Shown here: piece after piece, positions 42,318 through 52,412 of the stretch
How the letters are laid out: each line of letters starts with the position of its first letter
How positions within the stretch are numbered: position 1 is the first letter of the stretch
Origin: Pseudoalteromonas gelatinilytica
Lineage (GTDB): Bacteria > Pseudomonadota > Gammaproteobacteria > Enterobacterales > Alteromonadaceae
Assembly: GCF_001641615.1 (NCBI RefSeq)
Contig: NZ_LRRU01000007.1
Coordinates: 62,001 to 126,000 of the forward strand
Direction: 5' to 3'
DNA: 64,000 nt
Program-made: the position numbers and the translations under genes
Notes under the pieces: model-generated
Seen by the model: only the letters and a program-made list of their open reading frames with translations
Database searches by the model: none
Told to the model about the DNA's origin: nothing

Positions 42318-42932
42318 TTGGCGCACTTTTTGCCGATTATTTCATGCTTTATTTTAGCGTTTAGCTTTTATCCGCTTTTAAATAAGATCCGTAAAAATCG
42401 CAGTGTGTCGGGCGTGTCGCTGTTAATGATGAGCTTTGGGGTCGCGCAAAGTGTGTATTTCATCACCTATAACTTGTTCTTTCAGCGCTTTTACATGGTT
42501 TTGCCGTTCGTTGTTACTGGCATGCTAAGTGGTGTGATCCTTTATTACTTTGTTCGTTACAATGCTGAGCGAAAGCAACGTATGCAACTAGCCGGGTTAT
42601 TAGCCATGTCATTCGTGCCTTTTAGTTTGTTGCTGAACCCTTATTATGAAACGGCAACAGTGCTTAATTGGTTAACCTATGTGGGGTTAGTCATGAGCTC
42701 TATTCGTGTTATGCCGCAGACTTATAAAACCATTAAAAGTGGTGATATTAGTAATTTAAGTGCGCGCTACTTTAGCCTACAGTTTGTTGCTGGAAGCTGC
42801 GGCCTCGCTGCCGAGCTTGCTATGACTACACCGAGTGTGTCTCACATACTAACCTTTGTGATGATATTACTGACTAATGCAGCGCAATTAGGATGTATTC
42901 AGTATTATAAATCACGCCCAGCAATGGCTTAA
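42318..42932 (+). CDS. PQ-loop-like seven-helix membrane protein
   Basis: Starts with TTG (GAGAGG upstream). 204 residues with about seven hydrophobic segments in two similar halves. Each half holds a loop of PQ-loop type: YPLLNKIRKNRSVSGVSLLM in the first and the full PQTYKTIKSGDISNLS in the second. This is the layout of PQ-loop/SWEET-like transporters. The substrate is unknown and no neighbour helps. Confidence 0.72.
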   Translation: MAHFLPIISCFILAFSFYPLLNKIRKNRSVSGVSLLMMSFGVAQSVYFITYNLFFQRFYMVLPFVVTGMLSGVILYYFVRYNAERKQRMQLAGLLAMSFVPFSLLLNPYYETATVLNWLTYVGLVMSSIRVMPQTYKTIKSGDISNLSARYFSLQFVAGSCGLAAELAMTTPSVSHILTFVMILLTNAAQLGCIQYYKSRPAMA

Positions 42933-43007
42933 ATGCCTAAGTAATATTCCGTTTATTAACTCGTTGCTTTATGGCACATTATCTTATCGCTATCGAAAGG
43001 ATAAGAT

Positions 43008-43829
43008 ATGAATTGGAATCAATTAGGCTATTTATGTCGATTATTATCGCCAATAAGTGGCCTAAATAAAGCACAGCAAGAAGCGCTTAGTGCCCCGCAA
43101 CACTTAGAAATTTATAATGATGGACAAAAAAATAGTCCATTAGCCACTAAGCTTGCAAATGACCTTAAAGAAGCTGAAGGTGAACAGCAGCAAAGGTTAG
43201 CGTTAAGTTATGCAGCGTTATCATCAACACTAAAAGAGCACTCTTTCGACTATAAAACCAAGTTGCTTTATCTGGGTGTACTTTTCTCAGTTTTCATCCT
43301 CGTTAACTTTATTTATCAGCAATTTGTTATTCCTTCATTCTCAAATGTGTTTAGCCAATTTGATGTGCAAGTTACAGAGCACATGGCTAATTTAGCTAGG
43401 TTCTGGCTGGTAGCAAGTATTGCGCTCGGCTTGTTCTTGATGGTTATTATATTTACTGTAAATGCACTTCGACAGTTTGCAAATCTGACTTTACTGAATG
43501 CTTCATCAGCCCAATTAGGGCTAATAATCCCCAAACAAATTAGGCACAATTATGACGCTTTAGTCGCTCTAATTGAGTTTCCATTGTATGGAACACTACA
43601 GAACGATACTCGTGAGTTATCTCATTTAAAAACATGTCAAAGTAATGGCTTGGATATTGCCGAAGAGCTAGAGCTCCTTGTAGTCAATAAGCTTGAAAGC
43701 TTACGCGGCGATATCACCGCGCATACCAACAGACTCATCACTATATTTAGTATTTTATTGGTGATATTAATTGCCCATTTCTTAATGGGAGCATATGAGC
43801 CTCTATTCTTAATGGGAGAGATAGTATGA
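43008..43829 (+). CDS. Short GspF/PilC-like inner-membrane protein
   Basis: 273 residues. Residues about 88-112 and 130-155 are membrane helices, with [22 protein letters not shown] between them, which is the GspF-type motif before the second helix. A last helix near the C-terminus ends [11 protein letters not shown], like GspF tails. Normal GspF has two F domains and about 400 residues, so this is a one-and-a-bit-domain version. It overlaps the pilin gene by 4 bases (ATGA), so the two are a translationally coupled pair. Confidence 0.68.
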   Translation: MNWNQLGYLCRLLSPISGLNKAQQEALSAPQHLEIYNDGQKNSPLATKLANDLKEAEGEQQQRLALSYAALSSTLKEHSFDYKTKLLYLGVLFSVFILVNFIYQQFVIPSFSNVFSQFDVQVTEHMANLARFWLVASIALGLFLMVIIFTVNALRQFANLTLLNASSAQLGLIIPKQIRHNYDALVALIEFPLYGTLQNDTRELSHLKTCQSNGLDIAEELELLVVNKLESLRGDITAHTNRLITIFSILLVILIAHFLMGAYEPLFLMGEIV

Positions 43830-44308
43830 AAAATAAAGGATTTACGCTGATTGAGTTAATGGTTGTAGTCGCCATCATCGGCATTTTAGCTTCTGTTGCA
43901 TTACCACAATACAGTCAATATATTCAGCGCAGTGAACTAGCGGATCCCTTAGCTATGGCGTCAACCATTCGAGAAGACGTTACAACCTTTTATTTGGAGC
44001 ACGGCCGCTTTCCAAAAAACAATGAGCAAGCAGGTGTCCCTGCAAGTAAGTTTTTAATTGGTAATCGGGTTACGGGGATCACTGTTGAAGACGGAGCGAT
44101 TCATATTAGTTTGGGTAATAAGGTATCGATGCCTTTGCAAAATACAGTATTAACTTTTCGCCCTGCGGTTGTTGTCGGAAGCCCTACAAGCCCTATCGCT
44201 TGGCTTTGTGGGTTTGATAAACCTGTAACGGGTATGCAAGCGGTTGGTGAGAATAAAACGACTGTGCCAAAAGACATATTACCTTCGTCGTGTATTGATA
44301 GACGTTAA
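43826..44308 (+). CDS. Type IV pilin-like protein
   Basis: 160 residues beginning [27 protein letters not shown], the type III leader with the prepilin peptidase site after G5 and Glu at mature position 5. The C-terminal part has two Cys (WLCGFDK and SSCIDRR) for a pilin D-loop. It overlaps the GspF-like gene. No ATPase (PilB) or peptidase (PilD) is in the window, so it must use those from another system. Confidence 0.9.
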   Translation: MKNKGFTLIELMVVVAIIGILASVALPQYSQYIQRSELADPLAMASTIREDVTTFYLEHGRFPKNNEQAGVPASKFLIGNRVTGITVEDGAIHISLGNKVSMPLQNTVLTFRPAVVVGSPTSPIAWLCGFDKPVTGMQAVGENKTTVPKDILPSSCIDRR

Positions 44309-44318
44309 CTTTAAAAAC

Positions 44319-44346
44319 AAAAGGCTACTAAGTGGCAGCCTTTTTT
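44319..44346. terminator. Bidirectional terminator after the pilin gene
   Basis: AAAAGGCT ... AGCCTTTT hairpin with A run and T run, between the convergent pilin and metzincin genes. Confidence 0.88.
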
Positions 44347-44358
44347 GTGTTGCTAAGC

Positions 44359-46869
44359 TTAAGCTTCGAGGGCTTTACTAATTAAGCGATCGATATATTG
44401 CTTATGCGCTTTAGCTGCGGTGTCTGCGCCCCAAGGCACGCTCATATCAGCAATTTGATTTAACTGATAAAGCGCAGCTGCTTTGGCTAGGTTGTCGTGC
44501 TTACTCGGTTTGCCTAAACCAGCAATCGCGATTAGCTGATTCACATATTCAATTTGTAGGTTGTGACTTAAGGTATTTGCTTTTTTGCTGTCTACAAAAA
44601 TGCTTGCTGTTAAGTCATTCATAAATTGGTTAAGTGAATACTCATTACCATACATTGCGCTGTCTGAAATACGCAGCATGACAGCCGGGTGTAATAACTG
44701 GGCAAGTACCAGCTTTTGCATGCCTAAAATCATGCCATGTGGTTTAGGGTCTTCGTTCTTACCGTAATGATTAAAACCACGACGTTGCTGTAGCAGGTAG
44801 TTATAAAGTGGCTGCATACTAGCAAGCACATTTGGCGAGAATACTTTGTCGGCTAACACTTGCATTGCATGTTGTTGGCGCTCAAGTGGCACTGGTGTAA
44901 GTGGCGTGCCATTTTTATCATCGCCTACAACATTACGCTCTACATAAACACCACCGATTTGACGTGACACTACGCCGGCTTGTGTTCTGTAGCTACCAAA
45001 TAGAATGTTTGCTGAGGTAACAAGTTGTTGGTATGACTCGCCATTCACGGTGGCTTTGTCTTTAAGTTCAGTAAATAACTTATTGATAAGTGCCATACGA
45101 TCATCAGCATATGCGGCAGGATTCGATGACATATCGCCAATCATCACGCGAGGGTCGATATGACGACCAGGGGCGCGCATGTCATCAGCATCATTACCAA
45201 ACGCTAAACCGTGCTCTGATGAGCGAGCGAGAATTTTCTCAAGGCGTTGTTGCTCAGCCGCTTTATCAGCTAATGCTTGGCTGTAGCCGTATTCAATCGC
45301 CCAATCATCGTAAGGGCCAGGTTTGGTTTGGAAAATATCACCTTGCTGCATGCCAATAGGGGCAATGTTTGCTGGTGCATAATCCATCACCGAGCCAGTT
45401 ACGATACCTTGTGTTTTACTCTTATCGTGAACTTCTTTTTCATCCCACAAAATAGACGACTTCATATTGTGGTTAAGACCAAGGGTATGACCTACTTCGT
45501 GTAACACCAGCTGAGTTAAACCTTGGCGTAAAATCTCTTTGTCTTCAATGCTCGCACCTGTGCCTAAGCCTTTAGCAAGTAACATGTTTTCTTGAATACT
45601 GTGACCCAGTGAACAATGCAGTTCTGAGGTGCTTGGGCTGCTTTGAAGTGTTGCTGCACCTTGCGTGTATAAGGTGTCGTACATCCAACGGTTTTTCATG
45701 AAAACATACTCTAACATGATGTCAGAGCCTAAGATCTCACCAGTCAACGGGTTAGCAAGGGCTGGGCCGTAACCACCAAATGGTGGGCGTGGTGATGCAG
45801 TCCAACGTAATACGTTGTAGTTAATATCGCCCGCATCCCAATTTGCGTCATCAGGTTGTACTTTTACTTCGATGGCATTTTTAAAGCCCGCTTTTTCAAA
45901 TGAGCTATTCCATGCCAGCACGGCATCACGAATGGTGTCTCGCCACTCAACAGGCGTGGTATTTTCAATCCACCAAGTGATCGGTTTAACTGGCTCAGAA
46001 AGTGCAGCTGATGGGTCTTTCTTTTGCAAGTCCCAGCGTTTGATGACATCTTCATAAGGTGCCCAGTCTGCTGATGTCATATTGTCGAATTCGTTAGTAA
46101 AATAACCAATACGCGCGTCATCTTGGCGAGCTTGATAATCATTTTTTGGTAACGCAACGAATGAATGTTGGACTTTAATTGAAACATTACGAGGGTCGCT
46201 TACGGCACCAGAGCCTCGTACAGTTGGGTTGGCATTATTGAATACATAATCAACCACAACATCTAGGTTATTTGGGTAAGGGCGCTGTTTAATGATACGC
46301 GACTTTTTGTCGTCTAATTTACCAAGTTTAAAGCGTTTGCTGGCATCTTTATCTTTTGGGTTCGCCCAAGGTGAGACTTTATGCAGTGCTTCACTTAAAA
46401 ATAGCTTATCAACATTAAAGGCTATTTTGCCGCCTTCTTCTTTTTCGATTTTGATACTCGCAAGGACAGCTTCGCTAATGTTGGCATCGGCAGAGCGTGC
46501 TAAGGCTGAGTTTTCATCAAATTTATAGCGCGGCGTTTTGCTAATAATATCAATGCGGTCAAAATATTTACGGAATTCAATTAGCTTTGTCTCGCGGTAT
46601 GCTCCTCTGAAGTGACCTGCATCAGTAACACCATCAACGGTGTGAGCAAAATACACAAACGGCGTATCGAGTTGAGATTGGTCGATCACCATTAAGTTGT
46701 CGCCCGTTTTCGCATCTTGGTAAATGCTGAAAACACCGGCAAACTCGCTTTTATCTTTGATCATTTCAGCCAGAGTTTTTGGCTTCTTTTCTTCTTTTTT
46801 CGCTTCGGCGGCGTGGCCATTCATGGCAAACGCTAGGCTTAGTGCCAGCGCAATGTTTGTTATTTTCAT
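44359..46869 (-). CDS. DUF5117/DUF4953-type zinc metalloprotease (metzincin)
   Basis: 836 residues with a signal peptide ending GHA before AEAK. Residues about 70-300 form the DUF5117 region. HEVGHTLGLNH at 457-467 is the metzincin zinc site, with the Met-turn likely in VMDYAPANI after it. The C-terminal part is helical. Relatives are large periplasmic or outer-membrane-associated proteases of unknown substrate, common in Alteromonadales and Bacteroidetes. It is a single gene with a terminator. Confidence 0.88.
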   Translation of the reverse strand: MKITNIALALSLAFAMNGHAAEAKKEEKKPKTLAEMIKDKSEFAGVFSIYQDAKTGDNLMVIDQSQLDTPFVYFAHTVDGVTDAGHFRGAYRETKLIEFRKYFDRIDIISKTPRYKFDENSALARSADANISEAVLASIKIEKEEGGKIAFNVDKLFLSEALHKVSPWANPKDKDASKRFKLGKLDDKKSRIIKQRPYPNNLDVVVDYVFNNANPTVRGSGAVSDPRNVSIKVQHSFVALPKNDYQARQDDARIGYFTNEFDNMTSADWAPYEDVIKRWDLQKKDPSAALSEPVKPITWWIENTTPVEWRDTIRDAVLAWNSSFEKAGFKNAIEVKVQPDDANWDAGDINYNVLRWTASPRPPFGGYGPALANPLTGEILGSDIMLEYVFMKNRWMYDTLYTQGAATLQSSPSTSELHCSLGHSIQENMLLAKGLGTGASIEDKEILRQGLTQLVLHEVGHTLGLNHNMKSSILWDEKEVHDKSKTQGIVTGSVMDYAPANIAPIGMQQGDIFQTKPGPYDDWAIEYGYSQALADKAAEQQRLEKILARSSEHGLAFGNDADDMRAPGRHIDPRVMIGDMSSNPAAYADDRMALINKLFTELKDKATVNGESYQQLVTSANILFGSYRTQAGVVSRQIGGVYVERNVVGDDKNGTPLTPVPLERQQHAMQVLADKVFSPNVLASMQPLYNYLLQQRRGFNHYGKNEDPKPHGMILGMQKLVLAQLLHPAVMLRISDSAMYGNEYSLNQFMNDLTASIFVDSKKANTLSHNLQIEYVNQLIAIAGLGKPSKHDNLAKAAALYQLNQIADMSVPWGADTAAKAHKQYIDRLISKALEA

Positions 46870-47134
46870 TGTTAACTCGTTCCTTTAATTATTTCTCAAT
46901 CAAGTTTAATGAATTAACCCTTTGATAAAAGAGTGTTTGTTAACAAGTGTGAAAGTGAATGTGTAAGCTTTTGATATTAGGTATTTTTTGTTTGTAACAA
47001 ATTGTTCTTAGGTGGAATTTTTGCTTTGTATTGCCAATTTAACTGTTTTTGTAACAGTTCCTTACAAATGTCACATTAATGTTTCTGTCAGCTTTGGTAT
47101 GATAGGGCCAGTGAAAATATTATAGGTGTAAGTT

Positions 47135-48307
47135 ATGCGCACAAGTTTATTAAAATGGATCTTACCATTTGTTGCATTAATCGTTGGTATTGCTGGTTTT
47201 ATGGCAATCAACGCTATTGCTCAAGAGCCTAAAGACAAGGATGTAGTTGATGTGCGTCCTTTGGTACAGGTTGAGCCGGTAGCAAGCGATGATCATCAAG
47301 TGATTATTAACAGTTACGGTGAAGTTAAACCGCTAGAAAGTACTTTGATTGCCTCACAAGTGGCTGGTGAAGTAACGAGCTGGCATCCAAACTTTGTTGC
47401 GGGTGGCATCGTAGCTCGTGGCGAAGTGTTATTTACCATCGAAAAAGATAACTACGAAGCGGCTGTACTACAAGCTGAAGCGTCGCTTGCAAGTGCACAA
47501 GCGGCACTGATTGAAGAGCAAGCCCAAGCTAAAGTGGCACAGGATGAAGCAAGACGCTACCCAGAGCGTGAACGCACTGACTTATTCCTACGTAAACCTC
47601 AAGTTTTAAGCGCGCAAGCGGCTGTTAAATCAGCGCAGGCTGCATTAAAACGTGCCGAGCGTGACCTTGCTCGTTGTGAAGTCAGAGCGCCTTATGATGC
47701 ACTGGTGATCAGCCGTGAAATTGGTGTCGGTCAATACATCAATGTGGGTAGCCAAGTTGCTGAAATTAACAATATTGAAAGTGCTGAGATCATCGTGCCA
47801 ATCGCTGGCTTTGACAGTGTATTTTTACCAAAACGCTTAAAAGGCGTTAAAGCAACCATTATTAATAAAGGCTTAAATAGCTTTACTCGTGAAGCTGAAA
47901 TTGACCGTGACCTAGGCGTTGTTGATAACGCAACGCGTATGAGCAACTTAGTGGTTCGTGTTGATGACCCATACGGCTTAAAGCACGACGTACAGCCAAT
48001 TAAATTTGGTGCTTATGTACAAGTCAACTTTGCAGGTGCGACATTACAAAACATCTATCGCTTACCGCAGTCTTTAGTGAATAACCAAACAGTATGGATT
48101 GTGAATGGCGAAAATAAACTTGAGCCACGTAAAGTAACTGTTGTGCGTGAAGAAGGCGAATTCTTCTATGTAAGTGATGGCCTTGAAGTGAATGACCAGC
48201 TAGTACTTACCTTACCTGAGTACCCGCAAGAGGGCATGGAAGTGAAGATTGCTGGTATGAAAGAAATGACAAGCGATGCAGAAACTGCAGCGGTTGATAA
48301 GCTGTAA
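47135..48307 (+). CDS. RND efflux membrane-fusion protein
   Basis: 390 residues: an N-terminal anchor helix (about 8-30), a lipoyl half (VKPLESTLIASQVAGEVTSWHPNFVAGGIVARGEVLFTI), a hairpin of Ala/Gln-rich helices (about 110-180), the second lipoyl half (CEVRAPYDALVISREIGVGQYINVGSQVAEI), then the beta-barrel and membrane-proximal domains. It links the RND pump at 48317 (9 bases after it) to an outer-membrane channel that is not encoded here. Confidence 0.9.
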   Translation: MRTSLLKWILPFVALIVGIAGFMAINAIAQEPKDKDVVDVRPLVQVEPVASDDHQVIINSYGEVKPLESTLIASQVAGEVTSWHPNFVAGGIVARGEVLFTIEKDNYEAAVLQAEASLASAQAALIEEQAQAKVAQDEARRYPERERTDLFLRKPQVLSAQAAVKSAQAALKRAERDLARCEVRAPYDALVISREIGVGQYINVGSQVAEINNIESAEIIVPIAGFDSVFLPKRLKGVKATIINKGLNSFTREAEIDRDLGVVDNATRMSNLVVRVDDPYGLKHDVQPIKFGAYVQVNFAGATLQNIYRLPQSLVNNQTVWIVNGENKLEPRKVTVVREEGEFFYVSDGLEVNDQLVLTLPEYPQEGMEVKIAGMKEMTSDAETAAVDKL

Positions 48308-48316
48308 GGTAACTTT

Positions 48317-51300
48317 ATGACAGACGCAAATACAGAAAAACAGTCTGGCCTTATTGCCTATTTTGCCAATAACTCGGTCGCTGCTAACTTAATGATGGTG
48401 TTTATCATCATCATGGGGATTATTAGTTATTTCACTATTCAACGCCAAATGTTCCCGAATATTGAAATTAACTACATCGAGATACAAGCCAATTACCCGG
48501 GTGCCTCGCCACAGGAAATTGAAGAAAGTATTCTGATCAAAATTGAAGAATCGCTCAAAGATGTCACTGAAATTAAACGTGGTGTATATCGTGCGTTTCG
48601 AAATAATGGTCGTGCAAGCTTAGAGATCAATACAGACGCAGAGCTCACGGATGTGCTTGATAAAGTGAAGCTACGTGTAGACAGTATTGCGACGTTCCCA
48701 GCAGGCATGGAGCCTGTGACAATTAGTCAGGTTGAGTTTCGCCAAGACGTGATTGGCATGAGCTTAGTCGGTGATATTCCACTGACTGAGCTAAAGCCAG
48801 TTGCGAACCAAATCGAAAATGAGTTACTGCAACTATCTAATGTGTCATTGGTGCAAAACGATGTACCACTTGATGAGATTGCGATTGAAATCGATCCAGA
48901 TTCACTGCGTCAATACAATCTGACTCTGAGTGATGTGGCCAGTGCGGTACGTCGTTACTCTGCGAATATTTCAGCAGGCCAATTACGTACTGACGCAGGT
49001 ATTATCTCGGTACGTGTTGAAAACCAGTATTACAACGGTGATGAGTTCCGCCAGATCCCTGTAAAAATTGGCGCGAATGGCGCGAAAGTGCTGCTGAACG
49101 ATATCGCGGTGATCAAAGACCAATTCACAGAAGGTGAACGTTACTTTAAATTTAATGGTGAAAATGCCGTTTATTTATCTGTAAAAGCAACTAAAGAGCA
49201 AAACATGATCCCGGTTGCAGACTCAGTTAAAGCGTTTATTGAATTAAAGAATAAAGAATTACCTGCCGGTATTCGTCTTGTGCCACTAATGGACATGACT
49301 TACTACCTCAATGCCCGTTTAGACATGATGAAAACCAACCTTTTTCAAGGGGCTATCTTGGTTGCCATTATGTTGTCTATCTTCTTGCGCTTTAAGCTAG
49401 CACTTTGGGTAATGATTGGTTTACCTGTGTGTTTCTTAGGTGCAATGATGATGATGCCATTATTTGGTATCAGTATTAATATTGTGTCGTTATTTGCCTT
49501 TATTATGGTACTGGGGATCGTGGTCGACGATGCCATAGTCATAGGGGAGAGCGCCTACACCGAAATTGAGAAAAAAGGCGGTGGTGTTGTTAACGTAGTC
49601 AATGGCGCAAAACGCGTTGCTACCCCGGCAACATTTGGTGTTTTAACTACGATTGCTGTATTTGCACCGTTTACGTTATCAAGTGGACCAGAGAGCGCAT
49701 TCTTCTTTGGTATCGCTGTGGTGGTAATTCTGTGTTTGGTATTCAGTTTGATTGAATCGAAACTTATTTTACCAGCGCACATTGCCCATACTAAGTTCCC
49801 GCCAATTAATCCTAATAGCTGGCGAGCGCGCTTTAACAAGCGTTTCTTTAACTTTGTAAATGGTCCGTATAAACGCTTTATTGTGCGTTGTGTTGAATGG
49901 CGCTGGTTTGTGTTGTTTGCGTTTGTTGGCTTGTTAATTATGACCTTTGGTCTGATTGCTTCAAACCAAGTGCGTGTTGTACCAACACCTAAAGTACCTC
50001 ATGATTTTCCGCAAATTCGTTTAGAGATGAATGAAAATGCCTCGGATATGCAAACAATTAATGCGATCCGTGAAATCGAAGCCATGGTACACAAAGTCGA
50101 CCAAGAGACAGAGCGTGAGTTTGGCCAAAAGCTGATTCGCGATATCTTAGTGTTTAACCAAGGCCGTACTGAAGCACAGCTACTGGCTCCGCTGGTCGAT
50201 GAAGAGTTACGTCCGTATAACGCATTTGAATTATCTCGCCGTTGGCGTGAACAAATGCCAAGTATCCCGGGTGTGAAATCACTGCAAATTTACGATGACG
50301 TGAATGGCGGTGGTATGGATGGTGAGTTTGGTTACTTACTTTACGGCCCAGATATCGATACCTTAAATGATGCAGGTCGTCGTTTCATCCAACTATTACA
50401 ACAGCAAAAAGGCTTGTTTGATATTAGTTCGACCATCGATCCGGCGAGCAAAGAAGTACAATTAAGCTTAAAACCTGTGGCATATGATCTAGGTTTAGAC
50501 CTTGCCAATATTGCTAATCAAGTAGGCGCAAGTTTCTACGGTGGTGAAGCTCAACGTGTTATTCGCCGTGGTGAAGAAGTGCGCGTCATGGTTCGTTATC
50601 CGAAACTAACACGTGAAGCGTTTGCCTCATTAAAGCATGCCGTTATTACAACACCTGCTGGTAAAGAGGTCATGCTAGGTGATGTTGTCGAGCTGAATGA
50701 AACGCCAGGTATTAGTTATATTCGCCGTGAAGGTGGCTATCGTACTGTGTATATCTACGGCAGTATCGATGAAGAAGCGATTGAACCGGGCGAAGTTGTT
50801 AAGCAAGTTAAAGAGACTCTGTTACCGCAACTTAAAGAAGAATACCCATCAGTTAAAACTGAGTTAGGTGGTTCTATTGAAGAGCAACAAGCGCAAGCTA
50901 ATGAGCAAATCATGTTCTTCATCGGCGGTATGATTTTAGTGTATATCTTGCTCGCAGTACCGCTTAAGAGCTATTCACAGCCTCTTATTGTTATGTCGGT
51001 TATTCCATTTAGCTTAACCGGTGCAATTTGGGGTCACTTCTGGTTTGGTTTAGACATTAGTTTGATGTCGGGCTTTGGTTTGATTGCGGCAGCGGGTGTG
51101 GTAATTAACGACTCGTTAGTTATGACTGACTTTGTAAACCAAGCGCGCCGTGAAGGTATTTCAACTCGCGAAGCAGTTATCGAAGCAGGTTGTGCACGCT
51201 TTAGAGCAATTACCCTGACTTCAATTACAACCTTTGCTGGTGTACTACCGATTATGTTCGAAACCAGCTTACAAGCTAAATTTGTCATTCCAATGGCAGT

Positions 51301-51454
51301 AGCCCTTGGTTTTGCGGTTATGTTTGCAACCCTAATCACGCTAGTACTTGTACCTTGTTTGTACATCATCATGAGTGATGTGGGTAATATCTTCTTGAAA
51401 GTATTCCGTGCGGGGCACCGAGTAACGACCAGAAGAAAACTAGCAAGGGATTAA
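48317..51454 (+). CDS. RND efflux pump, inner-membrane permease
   Basis: 1045 residues with 12 membrane helices and two large periplasmic loops. The proton relay aspartates are in VLGIVVDDAIVIGE (helix 4), and GLIAAAGVVINDSLVMTDF is the matching region in the second half. It belongs to the HAE1/AcrB-like superfamily but to a branch with unspecified substrates, probably drugs, lipids or solvents. It forms an operon with the fusion protein and ends at a strong terminator. Confidence 0.92.
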   Translation: MTDANTEKQSGLIAYFANNSVAANLMMVFIIIMGIISYFTIQRQMFPNIEINYIEIQANYPGASPQEIEESILIKIEESLKDVTEIKRGVYRAFRNNGRASLEINTDAELTDVLDKVKLRVDSIATFPAGMEPVTISQVEFRQDVIGMSLVGDIPLTELKPVANQIENELLQLSNVSLVQNDVPLDEIAIEIDPDSLRQYNLTLSDVASAVRRYSANISAGQLRTDAGIISVRVENQYYNGDEFRQIPVKIGANGAKVLLNDIAVIKDQFTEGERYFKFNGENAVYLSVKATKEQNMIPVADSVKAFIELKNKELPAGIRLVPLMDMTYYLNARLDMMKTNLFQGAILVAIMLSIFLRFKLALWVMIGLPVCFLGAMMMMPLFGISINIVSLFAFIMVLGIVVDDAIVIGESAYTEIEKKGGGVVNVVNGAKRVATPATFGVLTTIAVFAPFTLSSGPESAFFFGIAVVVILCLVFSLIESKLILPAHIAHTKFPPINPNSWRARFNKRFFNFVNGPYKRFIVRCVEWRWFVLFAFVGLLIMTFGLIASNQVRVVPTPKVPHDFPQIRLEMNENASDMQTINAIREIEAMVHKVDQETEREFGQKLIRDILVFNQGRTEAQLLAPLVDEELRPYNAFELSRRWREQMPSIPGVKSLQIYDDVNGGGMDGEFGYLLYGPDIDTLNDAGRRFIQLLQQQKGLFDISSTIDPASKEVQLSLKPVAYDLGLDLANIANQVGASFYGGEAQRVIRRGEEVRVMVRYPKLTREAFASLKHAVITTPAGKEVMLGDVVELNETPGISYIRREGGYRTVYIYGSIDEEAIEPGEVVKQVKETLLPQLKEEYPSVKTELGGSIEEQQAQANEQIMFFIGGMILVYILLAVPLKSYSQPLIVMSVIPFSLTGAIWGHFWFGLDISLMSGFGLIAAAGVVINDSLVMTDFVNQARREGISTREAVIEAGCARFRAITLTSITTFAGVLPIMFETSLQAKFVIPMAVALGFAVMFATLITLVLVPCLYIIMSDVGNIFLKVFRAGHRVTTRRKLARD

Positions 51455-51468
51455 TACCCCCTCAGTTT

Positions 51469-51496
51469 AAAAGCCAACCTAAAGGTTGGCTTTTTT
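51469..51496 (+). terminator. Intrinsic terminator after the RND operon
   Basis: AAAAGCCAACCT / AGGTTGGCTTTTTT hairpin, about 15 bases after the stop. Confidence 0.93.
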
Positions 51497-51589
51497 GTAT
51501 CATTCGTTTTTGCTAGTAACTATTTGCTATATAAGACGTTTGGTTACATTCTTTTGTTTGATTTGTGATTCGGTCACGATTATACTCAG

Positions 51590-51693
51590 TCTTGTTTTTG
51601 GCAAACTAACTGAAAGGTTAGGACGCAAAGTTTCCGGTCTAAGGTTTTAAACTATGATAGCGGGGCCGCTGATAAGCACATAATCTAGTGCTT
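51590..51693 (+). ncRNA. c-di-GMP-I riboswitch (GEMM-I)
   Basis: The conserved core is readable: GGCAAAC (51600), a CTAACT-GAAA-GGTTAG tetraloop hairpin, GGACGCAAAG (51620), TTTCCGG and TAGCGGGGCCGC (51658). This is the order and wording of Vc2-type GEMM-I riboswitches. AAGCAC ... GTGCTT at 51674-51693 may be the expression platform. It lies about 90 bases before a chitin-binding gene, a known GEMM-I target class (gbpA in Vibrio). Confidence 0.88.
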
Positions 51694-51780
51694 TGGATCT
51701 CTTGCCTCAAACTAAAAGTATTTATTTTGTTCGGTTGTTAGATAATGCCTATTAGTTGTTCTTAGGGTGATATTTTGTTT

Positions 51781-52350
51781 ATGCATACGTCAATGGCCTC
51801 CGGGAAGTGGTTGCCGATTGGTTGCTTAAATCATCATACCCAACTGTTTGTTGGTGATAGGGTGATTGTGACCTTTTATGACATGCAAGGAGAGCTAGTC
51901 GATTTATCATTCGAATACCCGATCAGCAGTTCTGATCAGGGTGAGCCTCATAATTGGCCACGTTCTGTTGCCGAGCATATTAACGTGCATATTCCGCTGG
52001 TTAAAGCGGGCAAAATGACCGAACAAGGTTTAGTGGTTGCGTACCGTTCAAACCAAATTTATGGCCTAGAAGGGTCGGGCATTACGCAGGTAAAAGTGGC
52101 GTTTAATTGCATCGCAAAATGTAAAGAGCGAGTGCAAGATAGTCTGCAAGATTATGACTATGTCTACCCACAAGCATGCAGCGATTACAGTGCGGGTGTT
52201 AAAGTACTACAGCCAAAAACGGGTCATATTTATATGTGTAAACCGTGGCCATTTAGCGAGTTTTGTCGTGTTAAAGATTCACACAACCCGCTGTTTGAGC
52301 CAGGTGTAGGAAAAAGCTGGGCTATGGCTTGGCAGCAAGTATCGCATTAA
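51781..52350 (+). CDS. GbpA-like chitin-binding protein lacking LPMO domain and signal peptide
   Basis: 190 residues from ATG 51781; a TTG at 51775, two codons earlier, also fits the AGGGTGA site. Residues about 10-125 match GbpA domain 2 (FVGDRVIVTFYDMQGELVDL, SSSDQGEPHNWPRSVAEHIN, YRSNQIYGLEGSGITQVKV). Residues about 135-190 match the C-terminal chitin-binding module (CSDYSAGVKVLQPKTGHIYMCKPWPFS, then PGVGKSWAMAWQQV). Full GbpA has a signal peptide and an AA10 lytic monooxygenase in front, and both are absent. No hidden frame for them lies between it and the riboswitch. It is either a 5'-deleted relic or a shortened adhesin exported in an unusual way. Confidence 0.8.
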   Translation: MHTSMASGKWLPIGCLNHHTQLFVGDRVIVTFYDMQGELVDLSFEYPISSSDQGEPHNWPRSVAEHINVHIPLVKAGKMTEQGLVVAYRSNQIYGLEGSGITQVKVAFNCIAKCKERVQDSLQDYDYVYPQACSDYSAGVKVLQPKTGHIYMCKPWPFSEFCRVKDSHNPLFEPGVGKSWAMAWQQVSH

Positions 52351-52384
52351 CAGTTTCCCCCTAAATGCTATTTTAGCATTGCTT

Positions 52385-52412
52385 AGCCCACTCAATTTGA
52401 GTGGGCTTTTTT
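52385..52412 (+). terminator. Intrinsic terminator after the GbpA-like gene
   Basis: AGCCCACTC-AATTT-GAGTGGGCT followed by a T run. Confidence 0.93.

Noticed and set aside
51674-51693. Intrinsic terminator within the riboswitch leader
   Set aside because: AAGCAC/GTGCTT forms a short stem but is not followed by a U tract, so it was not listed as a terminator. It may be part of a translational switch.
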